Shown: positions 44,399 through 54,925 of the stretch, piece by piece
How positions within the stretch are numbered: the first letter of the stretch is position 1
Layout: each line of letters opens with the position of its first letter
Source: JAFAXD01 sp963816775
GTDB lineage: Bacteria > Pseudomonadota > Alphaproteobacteria > Rhizobiales > Xanthobacteraceae
NCBI GenBank assembly: GCA_963816775.1
Contig: CAWFLX010000022.1
Span: forward strand, 124,001 to 188,000
Direction: 5' to 3'
Length of the DNA: 64,000 nucleotides
The notes under the pieces: model-generated
The model's database searches: none
What the model was told of the DNA's origin: nothing
Seen by the model: only the letters and a program-made list of their open reading frames with translations
Made by a program: the position numbers and the translations under genes

Positions 44399-45235
44399 AT
44401 GATAACGAAATCCGATTTGTCCGCGGAAGCGCTGGGAGACTTCCTCGCCAAAGAGATGAACCGGAGGTGCGGGGCGTCGCACCCGCGCTTGACCGAACTG
44501 GTCCCTTTCGCCGCCCAGCTTGCTCTCGAATGCATCGCCAACAGTGACGCGCTTTACCACGACGTCGAGCACACGATGTTGGTCACCCTTGCGGGGCACG
44601 ATATTTTTGTGGGCCGCGCGTTACTGACGCCATCAACCCCCGATGACTACGCACACCTGATCGTCGCGTGCCTGATGCACGATATTGGATACGTCAGAGG
44701 CATTCTTAAGGGCGATGGGATCGACGGCTACGTGATCGATCCAGCCGGTCGCAAAGTTTCGCTGCCTCGCGGGTCGTCGGATGCCGCACTGATGCCCTAT
44801 CACGTCGACCGATCCAAAATGTTCGTGCTCAGCCGAATTCAGGAGCTCGACGCCGAACGAATTGCCCAGACGATCGAACATACGCGATTCCCTTTCGCCG
44901 CCACGGCGACTCACAACGAGATTGGCGAAGAGGGCTTGTTGCTGCGAGCAGCCGATTTCATTGGCCAGCTCGGAGACCCGCATTATTTGCGAAAGTCGAA
45001 TGCTCTATTTCATGAGTTTGAGGAAGTCGGGTTGAACAAGAAATTTGGTTACCAATCGCCGGCAGACGTCGTTGATAAATACCCGCAGTTTTATTGGAAC
45101 ATGGTGTCGCCGCACATTCAGGCAGCGATCGGTTACCTGAATGTGACTGCCAGGGGACGGCAATGGATTGCAAATCTTTACAGCAATGTCTTTCGCGCTG
45201 AACGCGAGGTGAGATTGTCCGGGCCGCAGCCTTAA
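44399..45235 (+). CDS. HD-domain protein
   Basis: The 278-residue protein has an HD phosphohydrolase domain: ALYHDVEHTMLVTLAGHDIF, then HLIVACLMHDIGYVRG, with the metal-binding His/HD pattern, and a later ATATHNEIGEEGLLLRAADFIGQL. HD-domain proteins hydrolyse nucleotides or cyclic dinucleotides; the substrate here is unknown. The start at 44399 is preferred for its GGAGGG at 44386-44391. The preceding exporter ends 123 bases upstream on the same strand. Its N-terminal 50 residues are not conserved-looking. Confidence 0.85.
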   Translation: MITKSDLSAEALGDFLAKEMNRRCGASHPRLTELVPFAAQLALECIANSDALYHDVEHTMLVTLAGHDIFVGRALLTPSTPDDYAHLIVACLMHDIGYVRGILKGDGIDGYVIDPAGRKVSLPRGSSDAALMPYHVDRSKMFVLSRIQELDAERIAQTIEHTRFPFAATATHNEIGEEGLLLRAADFIGQLGDPHYLRKSNALFHEFEEVGLNKKFGYQSPADVVDKYPQFYWNMVSPHIQAAIGYLNVTARGRQWIANLYSNVFRAEREVRLSGPQP

Positions 45236-45418
45236 TCTGTGCGGCCGCACCCTCCATTACCTGTGCTCCTCAAAATTTGAACAAATGTCTGCATTGCGCC
45301 GATTCCTTTTGAGCTCACAGCGTTGTGTTCGCATGTGCGAGAGCGCGGCCTTTTTCTAACGCAATCACTCGCCATTTGAGCCGCACCAGGGTGGCGGCAG
45401 TTCTGATGGAGAGTGACC

Positions 45419-45654
45419 ATGAACGCGATCAAACTGACACTGTTGGCCGCCGCAGGCGTTGCATTGCTGGCAGCGGCTCCGGCGTCCGCGCAAACGACGC
45501 CGCGGCACGCAACGCATCTGAGCGCGAAACATGAGCGTGCTCACGCTTACCCGGCGGGGTCTACCTGCTTGAAAACCGCGGAGCCGGGTACGGTGCCGCC
45601 GGCAACACCAACGCGGCCGAGGACTTCCAGAGCCAGTTCAATGTCGACTACTGA
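45419..45654 (+). pseudogene. Small exported protein, frameshifted
   Basis: The gene begins with a signal peptide (MNAIKLTLLAAAGVALLAAA, then PASAQ) and TTPRHATHLSAKHERAHA. From about 45545 the likely correct reading shifts to another frame and gives VYLLENRGAGYGAAGNTN, then AAEDFQSQFNVDY and a stop at 45652-45654. That ending matches my memory of short secreted proteins in Bradyrhizobium. In the uncorrected frame the tail is a Pro/Thr-rich string ending at 45658. One base appears missing near 45545-45560. GGAGAG precedes the ATG at 45419. Confidence 0.6.
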
Positions 45655-46238
45655 GTGACGCCGATATTTCGAACTGCAGCATTCGCGTGAAGCATCGTCA
45701 GGTTGGTCAAGGCCCGCACCTCCGGTGCGGGTCGGGCCGCCGCTGCGATTCCGCGAACGCATGCGGGCGCTGTGGTAACAGTGCGTCCAGCGCGCCGCCA
45801 GCCTGAGCGACTCGCCTTCGCTCAGCATGTCGACGCGGTGGGCTGCCCGCTAGCCTACGTGTTGTTGATGCGGAAGCGACAAGAGCTTCGACCGTTTTCT
45901 TGAAGTCAGCAAGTCTTTCTGAACCGATCCTGCGTTCGTATCCGCGGGGCCTACTGAGCCTTCCGCGCGCCCGTCCGACGTTAATCGCCGGCCGCCAAGC
46001 GTAGGCAGCTGAGACGTCGCCATCCGGCCGGCTCGCCGTCGGCGCCGTCGATGTGCGCCAGCCGACCACGTGACAATACACGAGCCCCCACGCCAACTCA
46101 TTGGCCGCCAACGGGCGATCTAGCATCCGGTTGATCGATGCTCATCCTCGTCGAATCAGCGACTGCATGGTAGAGATCCGCGCGGCTCTTGGCGCGGAAA
46201 ATGCATGTCATTGGCACTAGCATCCTTGTGGAACCGCA
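45655..46238. other. Intergenic region of about 580 bases, no gene supported
   Basis: A 139-codon minus-strand frame spans 45707-46126 but has low-complexity Arg/Ala content and no recognisable motif, so it is not called. The promoter of the transglutaminase-like gene should be in the last part of this stretch. Confidence 0.45.
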
Positions 46239-47147
46239 ATGCCGATTCTCACCATCAGACACCTCACGACGTATCACTATAAGCAACCGGTCGCATTCGG
46301 CGAGCACCGCATGATGCTGCGCCCACGCGACGATGACGATCAGAAGGTGCTCGAATCCGAGCTCGAAATAACGCCCGAGCCGAGCCAACTTGCCTGGACG
46401 CAGGATATCTTCGGCAATCATGTCGCGATCGCTCGTTTCGCAGGCCGAGCCTCGCAGCTTCGCTTCGAAAGCACCATTCGGGTCGACCACACGCCGGCGG
46501 GCTTCGGCGCAGCCGATATCGAAGATTTTGCGCGAACCCATCCGTTTGCCTACGCCGTGGAAGACGAGCCCTATCTGGCGCGCTTCATCGCGCCTCTGTC
46601 CCGGTCACCAGGGCTCGATCGCTGGGCTGCCAGGTTCCTCCGGGAAGACGGGTCGGCCGACACTCGCGAGCTTCTTGTCGACATGACACAGACCATCAGG
46701 CGGACCTTCAAGCATATGGCGCGACACGAGAAGGGAACACAGAGTCCAACTCAGACCCTGCAGCTGCGGAGCGGAAGTTGTCGCGACCTTGCCATGCTCA
46801 TGATTGCGGCGTTGCGCTCGCTTGGAATCGCCGCGCGGTTCGTTTCCGGATATCTGCATCTTGGCGATGACGACGACGACAATATCACCGGCGGCAACAC
46901 ACATGCTTGGGTGCAAGTCTACGTTCCAGGCCCCGGCTGGGTCGACTTCGATCCGTCGAGCGGCATGGTCGGGAATCAGAACCTCGTGCGCGTTGCGGTC
47001 GTGCGCGAGCCGCGCGAGGCGATCCCGCTGCGAGGTACGTGGCTCGGTACCGCGTCGGACCATCTCGCAATGAAGGTCGCGGTCAAGGTCAGCGCGGCGG
47101 CGGACGCCGACGCCGGGCGCGGCCTGCGCGTTGAGATGGGACGATGA
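46239..47147 (+). CDS. Transglutaminase-like protein with bacterial N-terminal region
   Basis: The 302-residue protein has the N-terminal beta domain (LTIRHLTTYHYKQPVAFGEH) and a transglutaminase-like cysteine protease domain: LRSGSCRDLAMLMIAALRSLG (catalytic Cys), GGNTHAWVQVYVPG (His) and VDFDPSSG (Asp). Such proteins act as peptidases or amide-forming enzymes; the substrate is unknown. A similar gene follows 200 bases later. No partner peptidase is next to them. Confidence 0.9.
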   Translation: MPILTIRHLTTYHYKQPVAFGEHRMMLRPRDDDDQKVLESELEITPEPSQLAWTQDIFGNHVAIARFAGRASQLRFESTIRVDHTPAGFGAADIEDFARTHPFAYAVEDEPYLARFIAPLSRSPGLDRWAARFLREDGSADTRELLVDMTQTIRRTFKHMARHEKGTQSPTQTLQLRSGSCRDLAMLMIAALRSLGIAARFVSGYLHLGDDDDDNITGGNTHAWVQVYVPGPGWVDFDPSSGMVGNQNLVRVAVVREPREAIPLRGTWLGTASDHLAMKVAVKVSAAADADAGRGLRVEMGR

Positions 47148-47347
47148 CGTTAGTGCGGTGGATTTGACACTCCTGCGAAAGACCCGCGGCGATGCCGGTA
47201 GCAACGTCGAATCCGCCACACTAGCTTGAGGCGATTGCAGCGGCTCCATTTGTTGATGGCTGCGGGGCCGCGGAGCGGAACCTCTTTGGTCTTTCGTTCT
47301 TACTAGACCAGCCGCAGGCTCCGCTCGCCCGGGCCAAAGGAGGGCTC

Positions 47348-48175
47348 ATGAAGATTTATGCGGGATATGTGATTTCCTATGAGTGCCCGCAGCCGACGCC
47401 GATGATCCTGACGTTGAGCGTTCATCCATCCCGTTTTCCTGATCTACTGACCTCCGATCGGATGCAACTCGACCCGCCCATCCCCGCTAACACTTATCAC
47501 GACGGCTTCGGCAATTTCTGCCACGTGATCCGCGCCCCCGCGGGCCGGCTGACAATGTCCACGGATTTCCTGATACAGGACCAGGGCCAGCCGGATACAG
47601 TCGCCCCGCAGGCGGAGCAACATGCGTTAGAAGTCCTGCCGGTAGAGGTCCTGATCTATCTCCTCGGCAGCCGCTACTGCGAGACCGATCGCCTATCGAA
47701 TATGGCCTGGTCCCTGTTCGGGCAAGTTCCGAAGGGGTGGTCGCTGGTGAAGGCAATCTGCGACTACGTCCACAATCGCATCACGTTCGGATACGAGCAC
47801 GCGAGCCCAACCAAAACGGCATGGGATGCCTACACCGAGCGCCGTGGCGTCTGTCGCGATTTCGCCCACCTCGCGATCACGCTTTGCCGTTGCATGAATG
47901 TTCCAGCGCGCTATTGCACCGGCTATCTCGGCGACATCGGGGTGCCGCCCGACGATGCTCAGATGGATTTCAGCGCCTGGTTCGAAGTCTATCTCGGCGG
48001 GCGCTGGTATACATTCGACGCCCGTCACAACAAGCCGCGTATCGGCCGGATCCTGATGGCGCGCGGGCGCGATGCCACCGACGTCGCGATCGTGACCTCG
48101 TTCGGACCGTGCACGCTCGCGAGCTTCAAGGTGATCTCCGACGAGGTCACGTCGGCCGCCCGCGTAGGTAGGTGA
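47348..48175 (+). CDS. Transglutaminase-like protein
   Basis: The 275-residue protein has the same catalytic pattern as its neighbour: RRGVCRDFAHLAITLCRCM (Cys), MDFSAWFEVYLGGRWYTFD, where the usual His is replaced by Ser-Ala (DFSAW), and FDARHNKP. The expected catalytic His (HAW in its neighbour) reads SAW here, so activity may differ. The last 20 residues are not conserved. AAAGGAGGG precedes the ATG. The two genes are probably unequal copies, or partners of one pathway. Confidence 0.88.
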   Translation: MKIYAGYVISYECPQPTPMILTLSVHPSRFPDLLTSDRMQLDPPIPANTYHDGFGNFCHVIRAPAGRLTMSTDFLIQDQGQPDTVAPQAEQHALEVLPVEVLIYLLGSRYCETDRLSNMAWSLFGQVPKGWSLVKAICDYVHNRITFGYEHASPTKTAWDAYTERRGVCRDFAHLAITLCRCMNVPARYCTGYLGDIGVPPDDAQMDFSAWFEVYLGGRWYTFDARHNKPRIGRILMARGRDATDVAIVTSFGPCTLASFKVISDEVTSAARVGR

Positions 48176-48220
48176 CGATTCCCCTCTGCTCTCGCCGCGC
48201 GGAACCGACAACGAAAATGC

Positions 48221-48496
48221 CTAAGCACTCGCACCCGGGGCACGCCGAACAAGCGGATAGTCGACGCTCTCGTACAAGCGACGTATGTCGTTACCCTGGT
48301 ATCTGGCTTCGTCGACTTCGAGAAAGGTGCCGATCAGCGACGGCAGCTCCTCGATTGCGAAGCGGATCGCATCCGCGGCGTGCGCAAATCGCTTGTATGC
48401 AAGCGGCGACCGCCGAAATTTCTGTTTCACGGCGGAAAATAACTCCGCTTCGGTGTCGTAATCAAACGGCCCCGCGTTGGTAGCGCAATCAGACAT
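48221..48496 (-). CDS. Small protein of unknown function
   Basis: The 91-residue protein contains ELFSAVKQKFRRSPLAYKRF, then the helical AADAIRFAIEELPS, and DEARYQGNDIRRLYESVDYP. I have seen similar short proteins in Bradyrhizobium genomes, without a function. It is acidic in the first half and basic at the end. It is divergent from the zinc/stress-type small genes that follow. Confidence 0.6.
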   Translation of the reverse strand: MSDCATNAGPFDYDTEAELFSAVKQKFRRSPLAYKRFAHAADAIRFAIEELPSLIGTFLEVDEARYQGNDIRRLYESVDYPLVRRAPGASA

Positions 48497-48616
48497 GTTG
48501 ATGTTTTATGGTTCTTGAGCGGGCGACGTCCGCGCCGGCAACCGGATTGATGGCATGCACGAAAGTGTACCGAGGCAGCCTCCGCGGGCAGCCGCGGTGT
48601 ACTATTCAGGCCAGTG

Positions 48617-48847
48617 TCAAATGTGACGGCCTTTCATCAAACTGTCGACATCGCGTTGAACCTGCTGCTTGTCGTAGCCGTACTTGGCCACGATCTGCAC
48701 CACGACGTCATCTTTGTTCTTCAACGCCGACAGATCTTGCTCCGAGAACTTGCCCCACTTGGCGCTGATTTCCTTGAGTACGATTTCTCTCGTCTGCGCT
48801 GCATTTGCAGGCTTCGCGACAGTTGAATTTGGCACTGGATTGGTCAT
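48617..48847 (-). CDS. Small protein with CsbD-like helix pattern
   Basis: The 76-residue protein has a low-complexity start and the helical core QTREIVLKEISAKWGKFSEQ, then DLSALKNKDDVVVQIVAKYG and DKQQVQRDVDSLMKG. The KWGKFSEQDL string resembles small CsbD-type stress proteins, but the match is not strong enough to name it. The start at 48847 is preferred; the frame is open to 48898. Confidence 0.55.
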   Translation of the reverse strand: MTNPVPNSTVAKPANAAQTREIVLKEISAKWGKFSEQDLSALKNKDDVVVQIVAKYGYDKQQVQRDVDSLMKGRHI

Positions 48848-49157
48848 GTAAGTTTCCCAAATAATCCGTGCAGTATCATTTGAATGGTCATCATTCAAAC
48901 TACAATGTGTACGTGTTATCAGATCGCAGAAAAGCTAGCCCCTCGATCAGATATATTTCGCGATAACCGACAACTAGCTCGACCTCCGACAAACAACCGG
49001 GTGGCTCAAAACCAGCGAACAGATTGGCGTGTCCAGGGCATTGCGCTGGAATCAACGTCGATCGCGTACCATTGCTCTGGTCGCGATTTCGCAACTCTCG
49101 TCTCGTGTTCCAAAGAAATAGCTTGTATTTGCGTCCCGCGATGACCATTTGGATTTT
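48848..49157. other. Intergenic region, relatively AT-rich
   Basis: The divergent small genes are separated by about 310 bases with lower GC than the surroundings. No RNA gene or motif was found. It should contain both promoters. Confidence 0.4.
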
Positions 49158-49391
49158 ATGATAATTAATTCAACGGCATTTCATCCACACGGCCCCAATG
49201 ACAGCCGAATCCACGCGCCAAGCCCTGTGGAGAGCGTCCCAGCGAAGCGGATACGGTGTCCAAACTGCAATCTGCCGGCGATAGCCCCCAGGGTGTCGAC
49301 CTATCTTCGCGAATGCGTCGTTGAAAACGACTGGGTCTGCAGCGCTTGCGGCTTCGAATGGAGTAGCCGCTTTAATTGGCTGTTAGTTTGA
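49158..49391 (+). CDS. Small double-CxxC protein
   Basis: The 77-residue protein has RCPNCNLPAI near residue 34 and VENDWVCSACGFEW near 60, i.e. two CxxC knuckles about 30 residues apart, a zinc-ribbon layout. The ends are polar. No strong ribosome binding site precedes the ATG, so the start is tentative. Function unknown. Confidence 0.45.
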   Translation: MIINSTAFHPHGPNDSRIHAPSPVESVPAKRIRCPNCNLPAIAPRVSTYLRECVVENDWVCSACGFEWSSRFNWLLV

Positions 49392-49419
49392 ACCATCAGT
49401 CTTCAGAGGGAGCAATCAA

Positions 49420-49683
49420 GTGGCAGCACGCGAAGGAACTAAGTCGCTAACCGTTGGGCCCGCCGTCGCAGAGCCCGCGCCTGAGTTTTTTACTCAGCGC
49501 AAGCGGCCGGAATCCGGTCGATTTCGCCTTCTGGTGGATAGGCAATTAAAGGGGTCCTACACGACATCGGAAGCCGCGGAAGTGGCGGGGCTGGCTATAA
49601 AAGAAGGGTATCCAATTGTTCAGGTGGCGGTATATGACGCCGTAGACGGGATCAACAAAGCCATCGAACTGTCGAAGATTTAG
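49420..49683 (+). CDS. Small protein of unknown function
   Basis: The 87-residue protein contains RFRLLVDRQLKGSYTTSEAA, AGLAIKEGYPIVQVAVYDAV and KAIEL, a regular helix-strand pattern. I recall similar proteins in Bradyrhizobium. The start is GTG at 49420, with GAGGGAG upstream. It follows the preceding zinc-ribbon gene by 28 bases. Confidence 0.6.
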   Translation: MAAREGTKSLTVGPAVAEPAPEFFTQRKRPESGRFRLLVDRQLKGSYTTSEAAEVAGLAIKEGYPIVQVAVYDAVDGINKAIELSKI

Positions 49684-49805
49684 TGCGCAATCTTGAGTCT
49701 TGGCGTGCCGTCGGCAGGCACCTGAGCGCAAGGCGCGAAACAGTATCCGCGGCGCGTTCGCCCGGCAAACTGAGGTGCATTTCGGCGCTAGACTTTGTTG
49801 AATTG

Positions 49806-49979
49806 TCAATCCCGCTTGATGTTGATTTTCTTGGTGAGGCCGCAACTCGTGCACGCGAGCGAGAGCTCCTCCAGTGACCCCCCGAATAGAATTGGCTTGA
49901 TACGAACAATGACCATCTCTGTTCCGCACTCCGGACATGTCGACGAAGCTACTTCGGGTGGCAATTGTTTGTCGGCCAC
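49806..49979 (-). CDS. Small zinc-ribbon protein
   Basis: The 57-residue protein reads ADKQLPPEVASSTCPECGTE and ends with ACTSCGLTKKINIKRD, two CxxC pairs about 30 residues apart. The GTG start at 49979 is chosen because AAAGGGGG lies just before it; the frame is open to 50069. It is convergent with the previous small gene. Confidence 0.6.
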   Translation of the reverse strand: MADKQLPPEVASSTCPECGTEMVIVRIKPILFGGSLEELSLACTSCGLTKKINIKRD

Positions 49980-50093
49980 GTGACCCCCTTTCACCCGAAA
50001 TCGCACAAGTGCAGCCTCCGCCCGACCAAGAAACAAGCTTTCGCTGCGCCCGCTCAAGATTCCGTGCATGCGCGGACGATGCTTATGACCACG

Positions 50094-51080
50094 TCAAATC
50101 GAAGCACAGTGCCGACGCACCTCGCGGAAAGAGACCAGACGTCGCTGGCTCTCGTCCCACAACACGAGCCGCACGCACTTGAGACTCTCCAACAGGGTAA
50201 GCCTGCCAATGCCCGCGAGGTCCGGGTTGTCGCGCAGCACGAGCGGCAGTCGGTAACAGGGGATTCGACTACACAAATGATGAATGTGGTGAACACCAAT
50301 GTTGGCGGTGAACCAGCGCAATAGGCCTGGCAGGGCATAATGCGAGCTGCCATGAAGCGCCGCCTCCTGCAGATTCCAAGTTCCGTCGTGAGCCCAAGCG
50401 GTATTCTCAAACTGGTGCTGAACATAGAACAGCCAGACACCGGCCGAAGCCGCGAGCACCATGATCGGTAGATGCACGAGCAGGAATGGACCGATGCCCA
50501 CCAGCCAGGTCATCGTGGCAACGAGAGCCGCGATCGCAGCATTGGTCGCCATGGCGCTGAACCAGGGCCGCCAGCCACTGCGCATGAGGCCGACCGGGAG
50601 CCGATGCTGTAGGATAAACAAATAGGCGGGGCCGAGACCGAACATTGTGACCGGGTGCCGGTAGACGCGGTAGCGCAGCCGAGCCCATCGAGACCGCGCC
50701 AAGTACTCTTGCACGGTCAGCGTGTCGATGTCGCCGATCCCACGGCGGTCCAGATTCCCTGATGTGGAGTGATGAACGGCGTGAGTGTGTCGCCAAAAAT
50801 CGTATGGCGTGAGCGTTAACACCCCGATCGCGCGTCCGACCCAGTCGTTGGTAGAACGCAAATGGAAGAAGGCACCATGCCCACAATCGTGCTGGATCAT
50901 GAACAGCCGCACGAGAAAGCCCGCTGCCGGCACCGCAAACAACAGCGATAGCCAGTAGCCAAGATCAAGAGTTGCCCACATCAGGAACCACAGCAGGGCC
51001 AGGGGTCCTGCCGTGATGGTAAGCTCGGTTATGCTGCGTGCCAGGTTCGGCACCCGATATTGGATGAGGACCCGGGTCAA
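50094..51080 (-). CDS. Membrane fatty acid desaturase
   Basis: The 328-residue protein has the three histidine boxes of membrane acyl desaturases: HDCGH at about 64-68, HTHAVHH at 98-104 and HHIHH at 264-268, with about four membrane helices between them. It introduces a double bond in a membrane fatty acid; the position cannot be told. The start is TTG at 51080 with GAGG upstream; the frame could begin slightly further upstream. Its placement near groES-groEL suggests a role in stress or temperature adaptation, by inference. Confidence 0.9.
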   Translation of the reverse strand: MTRVLIQYRVPNLARSITELTITAGPLALLWFLMWATLDLGYWLSLLFAVPAAGFLVRLFMIQHDCGHGAFFHLRSTNDWVGRAIGVLTLTPYDFWRHTHAVHHSTSGNLDRRGIGDIDTLTVQEYLARSRWARLRYRVYRHPVTMFGLGPAYLFILQHRLPVGLMRSGWRPWFSAMATNAAIAALVATMTWLVGIGPFLLVHLPIMVLAASAGVWLFYVQHQFENTAWAHDGTWNLQEAALHGSSHYALPGLLRWFTANIGVHHIHHLCSRIPCYRLPLVLRDNPDLAGIGRLTLLESLKCVRLVLWDESQRRLVSFREVRRHCASI

Positions 51081-51525
51081 CTCGCGGGCCTCGGTCGTAG
51101 CTGCGGGCGAAATGGGATTATCCTTTAGCGTCAGATTTCCACAAAAGCGCGACCAGACGGAGCCCGCGCATCAATCCATCCGTTGAAGAACAAGGTCTGT
51201 ATAATTTTGACCACCATGTGGAGATAAGCCTGGATTGACACGCGCGATGAAACATTTTGCTGCAAAGCAAGATCTCGATGTGAGTAACTTGATAAATGCG
51301 AGCTCCCGCAACCGGTTGGGTTGCTACCTGCCGACGTCGCTAGAACGGCGGCTTGGTCAACCGAGGATCCATCGGGAGTGAGCTATTTTGCTCAGACTCC
51401 GAACGGACGGCGGCATAGACATATTCTGATCGATACGCGGTAGTCAAAGCGTTCGGTCTTCAATTCAACGTGCCAAACCGGAACCGGTCCGAGTGTAGCC
51501 CACTCCGGGGCGAAAGGAATATACC
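51081..51525. other. Intergenic region upstream of desaturase and the 125-residue protein
   Basis: Both neighbours point away from this stretch, so it should hold two promoters. A TTGACA near 51234 is the only -35-like element noticed. No gene was supported. Confidence 0.4.
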
Positions 51526-51903
51526 ATGCAAATTCCGTCAATCCTGCAAGGAGAGTCACTGACGCGTCTGCTGCAAGGGGCCGCGGCCGGTGCCGTCGCA
51601 ACCATCGTTGTTGGCTTTTACTGGGGCGGCTGGTCGCTTGCGAGCAGCGCTGACAAGATGGCAAAGCAGCGGTCAGAGCTTGCGGTCGTAGCGGCTCTGG
51701 CGCCCGTGTGCGCCGACAAGTTCCGCGCACTGCCCGACGCAGAAGCCAAGAAGGTCGTGCTCTCGAAAGTTGATTCGTGGAAGCGCCGGGACGAATTCCC
51801 CAAGGAGTTCGTGACCCTTCCGGGTGATTCGTATCCCAGTTCCGCCCTCGTCGACGCGTGTTACACGTTGTTGTTTGCGCCAAAATCTGCCGCGCTCCAA
51901 TAA
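51526..51903 (+). CDS. Conserved protein with one membrane helix
   Basis: The 125-residue protein has one N-terminal helix (LLQGAAAGAVATIVVGFYWGG) and a soluble part with ALAPVCADKFRALPDAEAKK, SWKRRDEFPKEFVTLPGD and DACYTLLF. Two Cys near residues 62 and 112 may be paired in the periplasm. AAAGGAATA lies before the ATG. I recall similar proteins in Bradyrhizobium, function unknown. Confidence 0.65.
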   Translation: MQIPSILQGESLTRLLQGAAAGAVATIVVGFYWGGWSLASSADKMAKQRSELAVVAALAPVCADKFRALPDAEAKKVVLSKVDSWKRRDEFPKEFVTLPGDSYPSSALVDACYTLLFAPKSAALQ

Positions 51904-52203
51904 GATAACCGTTACTGAACGGAAATTCTGCTCCGGCGGATTCCCGCGCCAGCGGCAACCTTGGCCGAACAGGTGCCGAAAAGTCCAAAATCGCCTGCGA
52001 AGCGCGATCTCAAAGCAGGCTGCGTATCTGATGTGTCCGTCCAGACCTTGAACCTGACAAGGGTTTGTTGGTGGTGATGGCACAGCTTGAGCACATGCCG
52101 CGCAAAAGACGCGCAAAAGAATTGACAGTCGCCCTATGTAAGTTGGCCTACTGAACCCCCATCTTTGTAGGAGAGACTTCACCAGGAGGCAGAGGAGCTA
52201 GCC
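51904..52203. other. Region upstream of the small membrane peptide and groES
   Basis: TTGACA at 52122-52127 could be a -35 element; the best -10 candidate, CCTACT at 52147-52152, is weak and 19 bases away. No CIRCE inverted repeat (TTAGCACTC-N9-GAGTGCTAA) was found. The rest is not informative. Confidence 0.35.
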
Positions 52204-52317
52204 GTGTCTTCGACACACGCTCTTTTTGGTGTGGCAACCAAGGTGGTCTGCTTTTCGCTCGTGGCGGCCGTATTCATCTTTGTTTCGATGTTGTTGTCGA
52301 CGGGTTTACATCCCTGA
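52204..52317 (+). CDS. 37-residue single-helix membrane peptide upstream of groES
   Basis: A GTG start at 52204 behind AGGAGGCAGAGGAG gives a 37-residue peptide with one helix (VVCFSLVAAVFIFVSMLLS) and short polar ends. The strong ribosome binding site and clean hydrophobic segment support it. No family is known to me. It ends 120 bases before groES and may be on the same transcript. Confidence 0.5.
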   Translation: MSSTHALFGVATKVVCFSLVAAVFIFVSMLLSTGLHP

Positions 52318-52437
52318 GGCTGTCAGCATCGCAAAAATAGTCAGCCGAGGCCGCTGCCGAATTTGATAGAACTCTCGCGATGGTCGGCTGCTGCCGGAGT
52401 GCGCAAACCAAAGCGATAGTCACACCAGGAGATACCG

Positions 52438-52752
52438 ATGAAATTCCGACCTCTTCACGACCGCGTCGTCATCGAGCGAATCGACGCCGAGGCCAAGACC
52501 GCAGGTGGCATCATCATTCCCGATACCGCGCAGGAAAAACCGCAGCAAGGCAAGGTCATCGCTGTCGGCCCCGGCGGGCGCGACGAGAACGGCAAGCTCG
52601 TCCCGATCGACATCAAGGTCGGCGAGCGCATTCTGTTTGGCAAATGGTCAGGCACCGAGGTCAAGATCGATGGACGCGAGTACCTCATCATGAAAGAGAG
52701 CGACATTATGGGAGTGCTGGTTGAGGCTGAGGCCAAGAAAAAGGCCGCCTGA
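52438..52752 (+). CDS. groES: Co-chaperonin GroES
   Basis: The 104-residue co-chaperonin reads FRPLHDRVVIERIDAEAKT, the mobile loop AGGIIIPDTAQEKPQQGKV, and a C-terminal SDIMGVL. It forms the heptameric lid on GroEL. AGGAG precedes the ATG. The gap to groEL is 129 bases, longer than in many bacteria. Neighbouring genes (desaturase, small proteins) suggest a secondary, stress-type groESL copy, but this is only inference. Confidence 0.97.
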   Translation: MKFRPLHDRVVIERIDAEAKTAGGIIIPDTAQEKPQQGKVIAVGPGGRDENGKLVPIDIKVGERILFGKWSGTEVKIDGREYLIMKESDIMGVLVEAEAKKKAA

Positions 52753-52881
52753 GGCGCTCGAAGTTCTCATCGTGAGGGACCGTGAAGAGGACCGCCTCGA
52801 AGAATGAGAAAACATCGGATCAATGAACTTCATCGCTGAGGCTCGTCCGCGAGATCAGGTCGAACAAAAAGGAATGTTGAG

Positions 52882-54525
<1,644 letters not shown>

Positions 54526-54668
54526 GGTGCGCGGCCTTCTTACAAACCTGATACCCGCCCTGCGGCTCAGCTAGCAACGGCAAGTGTGCTGAGGCGTAGC
54601 GGCCCGATAGGCGGGCCAGGCGTCCGCTTGCTGTCTCAAAAGCCAGCTCTCAGTCACAGGAGCCTCTA

Positions 54669-54845
54669 ATGCTCACGCATCGTTTCGGACGAAAAATCAA
54701 ACTTCCTGCGACAATCGCCATCAAGCATCAAATCCGAAAATTGATGCTTGAAGAGGCGATCGATAGGGCGGAGGCCGCAGCAAGAGCTGAAGAAGTTCGC
54801 GAACCGCTACGCCAAGAAACGCGGCCCCTCGTGCACTCGGGTTGA
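54669..54845 (+). CDS. Possible small helical protein after groEL
   Basis: An ATG at 54669 follows AGGAG by six bases and opens a 58-residue frame: a basic start, then a helix with MLEEAIDRAEAAARAEEVRE. The codon use looks normal, but no family is known and it could be chance. It ends 80 bases before the next small gene. Confidence 0.35.
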   Translation: MLTHRFGRKIKLPATIAIKHQIRKLMLEEAIDRAEAAARAEEVREPLRQETRPLVHSG

Positions 54846-54925
54846 AGCGTCGAGGTAGCGCCACACCTCGGGCAGGACGGCCTTGGTTGTGTGACCGATC
54901 GAGCTCCCGTTAGAAAGAGCGAGAG

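Noticed and set aside
45707..46126. 139-codon minus-strand open frame
   Set aside because: Low-complexity Arg/Ala/Pro content, no ribosome binding site and no motif.
52318..52437. CIRCE element for HrcA control of groES
   Set aside because: No TTAGCACTC-N9-GAGTGCTAA inverted repeat was found; only a partial GAGTGCGCAA word is present.
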